Positions 57,939-64,000 of a DNA stretch of 64,000 bases are shown in pieces. The notes below the pieces were generated by a model. That model was not told the origin of the DNA, did not search any database, and was given only the letters and a program-made list of their open reading frames with translations. Every line of letters starts with the position of its first letter. The first letter of the stretch is position 1. The DNA comes from Sphingosinicella sp041916975 (GTDB lineage: Bacteria > Pseudomonadota > Alphaproteobacteria > Sphingomonadales > Sphingomonadaceae), in NCBI RefSeq assembly GCF_041916975.1, contig NZ_JAYRYK010000001.1:3534001-3598000 (forward strand). Reading direction: 5' to 3'. The position numbers were made by a program, and so were the translations under genes.

Positions 57939-60002
57939 TTACTTGTGTGCCTCAAACCAGCCGATGACCCCGGCCACCTTCTGCGCGAAGTGGCTCGGGA
58001 ACGTGCGGATGCCGTGGTTTTCGAGCGGAACGCGCACGAACACGCTTTCGACCCCGTGGTATTTGAGCGCGGCGAAATACTGCTCCGATTCCGAGATCGG
58101 CGTGCGGTAGTCGGCTTCGCCCGTCATCACCATCGTCGGCGTTTTCACCTTGTCGACCGAGGCGAGCAGCGAACGGCGGCGGTAGTCGTCCGGTTGGCTC
58201 CACGGCGTCCCGAAGAAGAAGCCCTTGAAGACCAGCGGCAGGATATCGGATGTGAGCGCCTGGCTCTGCCAGTCGATTACCGGATAGAGCACGGCGGCGG
58301 CGCGGAAGCGCTCGCTGCGCGCGATCAGCCAGGCGGAGAGCGTGCCGCCGCCCGAGCCGCCCGTCACGTAAAGACGAGATGTATCGATGAAGCCGCGCGC
58401 GACAACCGCGTCGACGCCGCTCATCAGGTCGTCGAACTCGTCGCCCGGAAACGCATTCTCGATGAGGTTGGCGTAGGGTTCGCCATAGGACGTGCTGCCC
58501 CGCACGTTGGGATAGAAGACGACGTAGCCTGCCGCTGCCATCAGCTGCTTTTCCATGTCGAAAAGCGGGCCATAGGCGGCATTGGGGCCGCCGTGGATTT
58601 CCATGATCAGCGGGTATTTTTTCGCGGGGTCGAAGTCCGGCGGATAGATCAGCCAGCCCTGCACGGGGAGGTCGCCCTTCGACGAGCGGTAATTGATCTC
58701 CTCGACACGGCCGAGCGCGCGCGCGGCGAACAGCGCCTCGTTCAGCCCCGTGATCGAACGCGCCTTGCCGATGCCCGTACCCGCGAGCGCGATGTTGCCG
58801 CTCGAATCCGGCGCCGCCCACTGCATGGCGACACGGCCGGTTCGTGAAACCGTGAAGGCGGGCGCCGCCGTGTAGGCGATGTGTGCCATGCCGAGTCCTT
58901 CGGCGATCTCGCGGCGTCCGCCTTTCAGGTCGAAGAGGGCAAGCCGGTTCTCGCCGCGATCGGCGTAATAGGCATAGATGCCGCGCCCGTCCGCGGCCCA
59001 GCGTGGCGCCATCACGTCGCGGTCGAGCGCGGCGGAAAGCACGCGGCGTTCGCCGGTGTTCGTGTCGAGCACCATCAACCGCGTCGTCGTGTGCCAGCGT
59101 CCGGCCTCGTCAGCGCCGATGTAGGCAATGTATCTCCCGTCGGGCGATACTTGCGGAGAGGCTTCGGGGCCGTCGCGGTCGATAAGCGTCTTCATCGCGC
59201 CGCCGTCCACGGGGAGCAGGTACAGTCCCGTGTCGAACATCTTGCCTTTCAAGATGGCGTTTTCGTCGTTGCGGTTGAGCGCAACAATCAGGGCCTTGCC
59301 GTCAGCCGCCCAGGCATAGGGGCTGCCGATCAGCGGGAAGGCGCCTGATTCGTCGGTCGTGATCTGGCGGGGCGTGCCGCCGCTCGCCGGAACCGTGAAG
59401 ATATGCATCCGCCCCGGCGGAATGATGCCGGCGCCGTCCTGGCGGTACATCGCCTTGTCGACGACGATCGGCCCCGGCTTCCAGGTCGCGCCGGGCGGGG
59501 GCGTGACGGGCGTGCCGAAGCTTTTCGGCGCGGCGGGAACGTGCATTGCGTAAGCGAGCGTCTTGCCATCCGGCGACCATTCCAGGCCCATGGGTGCGCC
59601 GGGGAAGCCACCGATTGTGGTCTCGACGCCGTTATCCATCCAGCGCACGACGATCTGGCGCGCGCCGCTGCGCGTGGCGACGAAAGCAAGCCGCTTTCCG
59701 TCCGGCGACCAGCGCGGATCGCTCGCGGCCTCTTCGGTCTTGGTGAGCGGCACATGGTTGCGGCCGTCGGCATCGATCAGCCACAGCGTGGGCTGATAGG
59801 AATCCGTCACGATGTCGGCTTTCAGGCGCACGTAGGCGACGCGCGTGCCGTCTGGGGATATTTGCGGGTCGTTTCCCGTTTCCAGGGCGAATACATCAAT
59901 GGGCTGCAGCGGCGGATTGCTTGCGGCGTGGGCCGGCGCGGCGAAAGCGGTCAGCATTGCGAGCGCGGCAAATGATGCTGTTCGGAAACTGGCTCTCGAC
60001 AT
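57939..60002 (-). CDS. Secreted S9 family (prolyl oligopeptidase-like) peptidase
   Basis: A 687-residue serine peptidase. A signal peptide (about 1-26, ending AAPAHAA) precedes a beta-propeller (about 30-400) with repeated SPDGTRVAY/SPDGKRLAF-type blades. The C-terminal alpha/beta-hydrolase domain carries the nucleophile in GGSGGGTLSAW (about 552) and the catalytic His in LENHGIRTF (about 662). It is closest in layout to S9C acylaminoacyl/dipeptidyl peptidases and should cut short peptides in the periplasm. ATG 60002 follows GGAAGGGGG. A GntR operator lies 20 nt upstream at 60022. Confidence 0.9.
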   Translation of the reverse strand: MSRASFRTASFAALAMLTAFAAPAHAASNPPLQPIDVFALETGNDPQISPDGTRVAYVRLKADIVTDSYQPTLWLIDADGRNHVPLTKTEEAASDPRWSPDGKRLAFVATRSGARQIVVRWMDNGVETTIGGFPGAPMGLEWSPDGKTLAYAMHVPAAPKSFGTPVTPPPGATWKPGPIVVDKAMYRQDGAGIIPPGRMHIFTVPASGGTPRQITTDESGAFPLIGSPYAWAADGKALIVALNRNDENAILKGKMFDTGLYLLPVDGGAMKTLIDRDGPEASPQVSPDGRYIAYIGADEAGRWHTTTRLMVLDTNTGERRVLSAALDRDVMAPRWAADGRGIYAYYADRGENRLALFDLKGGRREIAEGLGMAHIAYTAAPAFTVSRTGRVAMQWAAPDSSGNIALAGTGIGKARSITGLNEALFAARALGRVEEINYRSSKGDLPVQGWLIYPPDFDPAKKYPLIMEIHGGPNAAYGPLFDMEKQLMAAAGYVVFYPNVRGSTSYGEPYANLIENAFPGDEFDDLMSGVDAVVARGFIDTSRLYVTGGSGGGTLSAWLIARSERFRAAAVLYPVIDWQSQALTSDILPLVFKGFFFGTPWSQPDDYRRRSLLASVDKVKTPTMVMTGEADYRTPISESEQYFAALKYHGVESVFVRVPLENHGIRTFPSHFAQKVAGVIGWFEAHK

Positions 60003-60021
60003 AAATCCCCCTTCCAAATAT

Positions 60022-60034
60022 TGATCAAAGATCA
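60022..60034. promoter_or_regulatory. GntR operator TGATC-AAA-GATCA (site 1)
   Basis: A perfect 5-3-5 inverted repeat lies in the divergent promoter region of the S9 peptidase (start 60002) and the amidohydrolase (start 60206). The same sequence, inverted, occurs at 61520 and a near copy at 63144. Confidence 0.68.
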
Positions 60035-60205
60035 TAATTTTATATTTCTGTTCGTCAATCACTCTCCTGATGACCCGTGGCTCGGGCGCCGGACAGTCCG
60101 GATGCCGCGATGTCAAAAATGGGTGCCGTTTGGTCATGTGGCGCGGTGCCCGCCGACTTTAGGACGTGCGAGGCGAGAGAGAGAAGCAAGGGAAGGCGAC
60201 AAATC

Positions 60206-61498
60206 ATGAAAAGGCGGAGCGCGATCATTTTTGCGGCGTTGCTGATGCCGCTGGCGCAGGCGGCCGGCGCGGCGACTTTCATCCAGGCGGGAAACCTGAT
60301 CGACGGCAAGGCCGATGCGCCGCTTGGCCTGCACACGATTGTCGTCGACGAGGGGCGCATCGTGCGCGTGGCGGCCGGAAAGGTCGCGCCGGGCGCGGGC
60401 GATACGCTGATCGACCTCTCGGGCCACAGCGTGATGCCGGGCCTGATGGACATGCACACGCATCTTTCCTCTGAAAGTGGCCCGGCGAGCTACACGGATC
60501 CCTTTGCCCTGGGACCTGCGGATTTCGCCTACAAGATCGAAAAATATGCACGTGTCACGCTGATGTCCGGCTTCACGCTCGTCCGCGATCTCGGCGATGC
60601 CTACGGTGTGTCGATCGCGCTGCGCAAGGCGATTGATCGCGACGACGTCGTCGGGCCGCATATCTTCACCTCCGGCGCTCCGATCGCGTCCACGGGCGGT
60701 CACGGCGATCCCACCAACGGCATTTCGCCAGCGCTCGGCCTGAAGACCCCCGGCGCCACCGAAGGCGTCGTCGATAGTGCGGACGAAGCGCGCAAGGCCG
60801 TTCGCCAGCGCTACAAGGATGGGGCCGATCTCATCAAGATCACGGCGACGGGCGGCGTGATGAGCCTCGCAAAAAACAGCCAGAACGCACAGTTCACGCC
60901 CGATGAGCTTGCCGCGATTGTTGCCACGGCACGCGACTACGGGATGCACGTCGCCGCGCACGCCCATGGCCTCGATGGTTTGCGGCGCGCCGTCGCGGCC
61001 GGGGTCTCGACGATCGAACACGGCACCTATCTCGACGACGAGACCATGCGGCAGATGAAGACGAAGGGCATTTATCTCGTGCCGACGCTCATGGCCGGAG
61101 ACTGGATCACCGAGAAAGCGAAAACAGCAGGTGCGCTGCCCGATGTCGTGCGGCCCAAAGCCGCGGCGATCGGCCCGCGGATGTCGGGCACGTTCGCGCG
61201 CGCCTATCGACTTGGCGTGCCGATCCTGTTCGGCACCGACAGCGGCGTGTCCGCGCACGGCGACAACGCGCGCGAGTTCGAGCTGATGGTCGCCGCAGGG
61301 ATGCCGCCGATGGCCGCGATCCGCGCTGCAACGTCGGAGCCCGCGAAGTTCCTTGGCATTGCCGACCGTCAGGGCAGCATCGGCGCGGGCATGGCGGCCG
61401 ACATCATCGCGGTTCCCGGCAACCCGGTGCAGGATATCGCGCTGATGCGGAAGGTCGATTTCGTGATGATCGGCGGAAAAGTCGTCAAGCAGCCCTGA
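60206..61498 (+). CDS. Secreted amidohydrolase, Xaa-Pro dipeptidase-like
   Basis: A 430-residue amidohydrolase-superfamily enzyme with a signal peptide (about 1-23, ending GAA). The binuclear metal site is visible: His84/His86 in MDMHTHL, a lysine likely to be carbamylated in LIKITATGG (about 211), HAHG and EHGTYLDD histidines, and Asp in FGTDSGV. This group includes Xaa-Pro and other dipeptidases (Cc2672/Sgx9260-like). It is divergent from the S9 peptidase, so the two likely process one peptide-like substrate in the periplasm. ATG 60206 has GGAAGG about 9 nt upstream. Confidence 0.88.
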   Translation: MKRRSAIIFAALLMPLAQAAGAATFIQAGNLIDGKADAPLGLHTIVVDEGRIVRVAAGKVAPGAGDTLIDLSGHSVMPGLMDMHTHLSSESGPASYTDPFALGPADFAYKIEKYARVTLMSGFTLVRDLGDAYGVSIALRKAIDRDDVVGPHIFTSGAPIASTGGHGDPTNGISPALGLKTPGATEGVVDSADEARKAVRQRYKDGADLIKITATGGVMSLAKNSQNAQFTPDELAAIVATARDYGMHVAAHAHGLDGLRRAVAAGVSTIEHGTYLDDETMRQMKTKGIYLVPTLMAGDWITEKAKTAGALPDVVRPKAAAIGPRMSGTFARAYRLGVPILFGTDSGVSAHGDNAREFELMVAAGMPPMAAIRAATSEPAKFLGIADRQGSIGAGMAADIIAVPGNPVQDIALMRKVDFVMIGGKVVKQP

Positions 61499-61519
61499 CC
61501 GCATGGTTGACTTGCTATA

Positions 61520-61532
61520 TGATCTTTGATCA
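61520..61532. promoter_or_regulatory. GntR operator TGATC-TTT-GATCA (site 2)
   Basis: A perfect 5-3-5 repeat, the reverse complement of the site at 60022. It lies 77 bp before the preferred ATG of the SDR, which is followed by the GntR gene itself, so autoregulation is likely. Confidence 0.7.
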
Positions 61533-61609
61533 ATAATATCTCGCGGGTTTTCTCCGCCCGCAGCGTATCGGTCGTGTGCCTGAACACCGCCGACTTGATC
61601 GGGACACGT

Positions 61610-62374
61610 ATGACAGCTTTCAGTTCAACCCAGGTTCTGGTGACCGCAGGCGCGTCCGGCATCGGCCGCGCAATCGCCGAACGCTTCGCCGATGCAGGCG
61701 CGCAGGTCCGTATCTGCGACGTCTCCGAAGAGGCGATCGCGGTGCTTGCCGAAGCGCGCCCGGATATTGCCGCAACACGCGCGGACGTGTCCGACGAAGC
61801 CGATGTCGCCGCGCTGTTCGATGCCCTCGGCTCGAAGCTCGAGGTCCTCATCAACAACGCCGGCATCGGCGGGCCGCGAGGGCCGGTTGAGGATATCGAA
61901 GACGCTGAATGGGAACGCACGCTCGCCGTGAACCTCACAGGCGCGCTCCGCGTGACGCGGCGCGCGGTGCGCCTGATGAAGCCGGCAGGGCAGGGCGCTA
62001 TCGTGAACATTTCCACGGCCTCGGTGCGTACCGGCCTTCCGAACCGGACAGCCTATGTTGCCTCCAAGGAGGGGCTCATGGGCTTCACGGCCAACCTTGC
62101 GCGTGAACTCGGGCCCAGCAACATCCGCTGCAACGCGATCCTCCCCGGCCTTATCGACAATCCGCGCGGCCGCGCGCTCGCTGCGCGGGCAGCGGAAGAG
62201 CAGGGGCGTAGCGTGGCCGAGGTCGAGGCGGAGATGCTGCGCTTCGTCTCGATGCGGTGCTGGATCGACCCGGCGGAGGTCGGCGACCTCGCGGTGTTCC
62301 TTGCGTCACCAGCAGCGCGGCACATCACGGGGCAGTTCATCGGTGTCTGCGGCGGCGCGGAGTGGGAAGGCTGA
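61610..62374 (+). CDS. SDR family oxidoreductase
   Basis: A 254-residue classical SDR: AGASGIG (about 13-19), CDVSEEA after beta-2 (Asp, NAD-type), NNAGIGG, Ser in VNISTASV and YVASK. The segment between Tyr/Lys and the C-terminus is typical of 3-hydroxy acid or alcohol dehydrogenases. ATG 61610 is preferred; the frame is open to 61526 but that part abuts the operator. It is co-directional with the GntR gene and the beta-keto acid cleavage enzyme, so oxidation of a beta-hydroxy acid to the beta-keto acid is a reasonable guess. Confidence 0.87.
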   Translation: MTAFSSTQVLVTAGASGIGRAIAERFADAGAQVRICDVSEEAIAVLAEARPDIAATRADVSDEADVAALFDALGSKLEVLINNAGIGGPRGPVEDIEDAEWERTLAVNLTGALRVTRRAVRLMKPAGQGAIVNISTASVRTGLPNRTAYVASKEGLMGFTANLARELGPSNIRCNAILPGLIDNPRGRALAARAAEEQGRSVAEVEAEMLRFVSMRCWIDPAEVGDLAVFLASPAARHITGQFIGVCGGAEWEG

Positions 62375-62435
62375 GCGCAGCGATGGACAGGAGCAGCGGC
62401 TGCGTCCTAAAGAAAAGCCGAAAGGGACATCGTCG

Positions 62436-63140
62436 ATGACGACTGCTGCGCGCGCGACCCGGTTTGCACCGGTGCATCGCAATACATTGAAGGACCAGAG
62501 CTATTCGGAACTCCGCCGTGCGCTCGTGACCGGCCGCTTCCAGCCGGGTGAGCACGTGACGGTGAAGCTGCTCGCCGAACAGCTCGGTTCCGGCATCATG
62601 CCTGTGCGCGAGTCCATGCAGCGGCTGGTGGCGGAAGGCGCGCTCGTCAATCTGCCAAGCGGCCGGGTGTGCGTTCCATCTCTGACGCGCGCGGAGTTCG
62701 ACGAGATCATCGAGATCCGGATGCTCCTCGAACCGCACTGCTGCCGCAAGGCCGCAGCTGCCATGACCGACGCGATCTTCGCCGAGATATCGGAAGGGCA
62801 GGCGCGACTTCGCGCCGCCGCCGCAGGCGAGAATCCGGAGGCGGCGCTGTGGGCCAATCACCAATATCATTTCGGTATCTACCGCCAGGCCGGTTCGCGG
62901 CAGATGCTCGCGCTTATCGAATCCGTATGGCTGCGCTTCGGGCCCATGATGACGCACAGCCAGGCTGGCGGTGCCGGGGCGCAGGAATATCTGGAGGCCG
63001 AGCTCAAGACGCAGGAAGAGCTGCTGGCCGCCCTCGCGGCGCACGACGGCGCGCGATCGGCGAAGCTGATGGCCAGCATCATTCAGTGCACGGCCCGCTG
63101 GTATCACAAATCTTATCCGTTCGCGGAGGATGTTGAATAA
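62436..63140 (+). CDS. GntR family regulator, FCD (FadR-C) domain
   Basis: A 234-residue GntR regulator. The N-terminal winged HTH (about 18-82) reads SYSELRRALVTGRFQPGEHV, then MPVRESMQRLVAEGALV. The C-terminal FCD domain (about 92-215) has EIRMLLEPHCC and the metal/ligand-binding NHQYHFGIY. FCD members usually sense a carboxylic acid. It is 61 nt downstream of the SDR. The repeated TGATC-N3-GATCA sites upstream of the S9 peptidase, this SDR-GntR unit and the beta-keto acid cleavage gene are its likely targets. Confidence 0.9.
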   Translation: MTTAARATRFAPVHRNTLKDQSYSELRRALVTGRFQPGEHVTVKLLAEQLGSGIMPVRESMQRLVAEGALVNLPSGRVCVPSLTRAEFDEIIEIRMLLEPHCCRKAAAAMTDAIFAEISEGQARLRAAAAGENPEAALWANHQYHFGIYRQAGSRQMLALIESVWLRFGPMMTHSQAGGAGAQEYLEAELKTQEELLAALAAHDGARSAKLMASIIQCTARWYHKSYPFAEDVE

Positions 63141-63143
63141 TTT

Positions 63144-63156
63144 TGATCAAATATCA
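63144..63156. promoter_or_regulatory. GntR operator TGATC-AAA-TATCA (site 3)
   Basis: One mismatch from the palindrome at 60022. An extra TAGATCATAG directly downstream could supply an overlapping half-site. It lies 69 bp before the ATG of the beta-keto acid cleavage enzyme. Confidence 0.6.
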
Positions 63157-63224
63157 TAGATCATAGTATTGACGTTCGTGGTGGTTTGCGCCAACCCGGT
63201 GCGTGTCGTGCACAGGGGAAAATC

Positions 63225-64000
63225 ATGCGTAAATCTCGGAAAACGATCATCACATGCGCCGTCACCGGCTCGATCCACACGCCATCTATGTCGCCGTACC
63301 TGCCGATCACCCCAGACGAGATCGCCGAACAATCGATCGCGGCGGTGGAAGCAGGCGCAGCGATCGTTCACCTGCATGCGCGCGATCCGGCTGATGGCCG
63401 TCCGACGCCTGACCCCGACGTGTTTGCGGGCTTCCTGCCGCGCATCAAGCAGGCGACCGACGCCGTGCTCAATCTCACGACAGGCGGCGCACCGGGGTTC
63501 ACGATGGATGATCGTCTTGCTGCGCCCGTACGTTTCCAGCCCGAGCTGACCTCGCTCAACATGGGCTCGATCAACTTCGGCGTGTTCGGGCTCGCGGAGC
63601 GCGAACAGCCGTGGAAGCACGAATGGGAAAAGCCGTTCCTGCAAGGTTCGCACGCCGCGCCGCAATCGAATACGTTCGCGCAGATCGAGCGTGTGATCCG
63701 GGAGCTCCACGAAGGCTGCGGCACACGCTTCGAATTCGAATGCTACGATGTCGGCCATCTCTACACGCTGGCACACTATGCCGACAAAGGCCTGCTGAAG
63801 CCGCCGTACTTCGTGCAGTGCATCTTCGGCATTCTCGGCGGTATCGGCGCGGATATCGATCATCTCGCACACATGCGCAACACGGCGGACCGATTGTTCG
63901 GCGATGACTATTACCTGTCGTGCTTCGCGATCGGTCGTAACCAGATGCCGTTCGTCACGACGTGTGCCGCGATGGGCGGCAACGTGCGTGTTGGCCTGGA
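63225..64000 (+). CDS. Beta-keto acid cleavage enzyme (BKACE, DUF849), partial
   Basis: The first 258 residues of a TIM-barrel BKACE; the 3' end is outside the window. The family's zinc-site pair is His49/His51 in VHLHARDP. Other hallmarks are ITCAVTGSIHTPSMSP (about 9-24), LNLTTGG (about 82-88) and FECYDVGHLY. Members condense a beta-keto acid with acetyl-CoA to give acetoacetate and a CoA ester. AGGGGA lies 5 nt before ATG 63225. It follows the GntR gene and has its own operator copy. The keto acid cannot be named, since specificity varies widely in this family. Confidence 0.9.
   Translation, partial: MRKSRKTIITCAVTGSIHTPSMSPYLPITPDEIAEQSIAAVEAGAAIVHLHARDPADGRPTPDPDVFAGFLPRIKQATDAVLNLTTGGAPGFTMDDRLAAPVRFQPELTSLNMGSINFGVFGLAEREQPWKHEWEKPFLQGSHAAPQSNTFAQIERVIRELHEGCGTRFEFECYDVGHLYTLAHYADKGLLKPPYFVQCIFGILGGIGADIDHLAHMRNTADRLFGDDYYLSCFAIGRNQMPFVTTCAAMGGNVRVGL

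Noticed and set aside
1..64000. tRNA or rRNA genes, insertion sequences, transposases, integrases, CRISPR repeats or prophage genes
   Set aside because: None was recognised on either strand. The short repeats found are promoter-proximal operators, not mobile or CRISPR repeats.

Overview
The window looks like the chromosome of a Sphingomonadales alphaproteobacterium (Novosphingobium/Sphingobium type). The signs are high GC, a complete protocatechuate 4,5-cleavage gene set arranged much as in Sphingobium SYK-6, a large TonB-dependent receptor next to catabolic genes, and many SDR and acyl-CoA enzymes. No rRNA, tRNA, IS element, CRISPR array or phage gene was seen. Nearly all of it is catabolic accessory DNA in dense operons with 1-8 nt gene overlaps.

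Region A (about 1-28.4 kb) is a large acyl-CoA regulon. It holds an MFS transporter, old yellow enzyme, enoyl-CoA hydratase, a two-part biotin-dependent acyl-CoA carboxylase with an NTF2-like protein encoded between its subunits, epoxide hydrolase, several SDRs, a medium-chain reductase, two acyl-CoA dehydrogenases, an acyl-CoA ligase, a P450, an alpha/beta hydrolase, a pair of small MaoC-like proteins, thiolase, a FadB-like enzyme, an APH-like kinase and a TonB receptor. An 18-bp dyad (AYCAAACR-NN-YGKTWGNT-like) recurs in the promoter regions of the block. It is probably the operator of the TetR protein at 17717-18394. A second palindrome, TATAAC-NN-GTTATA, is shared by the TetR/SDR promoter at the left edge and the TonB receptor promoter. 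The substrate is unknown; an oxygenated, branched, terpenoid-like carboxylic acid fits the enzymes.

Region B (28.7-39.8 kb) matches the chemistry of indole-3-acetate degradation through dioxindole-3-acetate and isatin (iad-type locus). It encodes a Rieske oxygenase (alpha and beta), an SDR, an Ltp2-type aldolase with its DUF35 partner, an acyl-CoA ligase, an IorAB-type 2-oxoacid:ferredoxin oxidoreductase, a cyclase-family isatin hydrolase candidate and two paralogous MarR regulators. Two perfect palindromes ACTTG-N6-CAAGT mark its two promoters.

Region C (39.9-48.7 kb) holds a YihY-like membrane protein, a TetR regulator and an RND efflux operon (small unknown protein, MFP, RND pump, outer-membrane factor). 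Three related operators and a structured leader are present. A small exported protein follows.

Region D (48.7-56.7 kb) encodes the whole protocatechuate 4,5-cleavage pathway: ligC, ligB, ligA, ligJ and an unassigned NAD(P)-binding protein on the minus strand, then a LysR regulator with two N-terminal HTH units, and ligK, ligU and ligI on the plus strand. An acyl-CoA dehydrogenase follows.

Region E (57.9 kb to the right edge) holds a secreted S9 peptidase, a secreted amidohydrolase, an SDR, a GntR/FCD regulator and a truncated beta-keto acid cleavage enzyme. Their promoters share TGATC-N3-GATCA operators.
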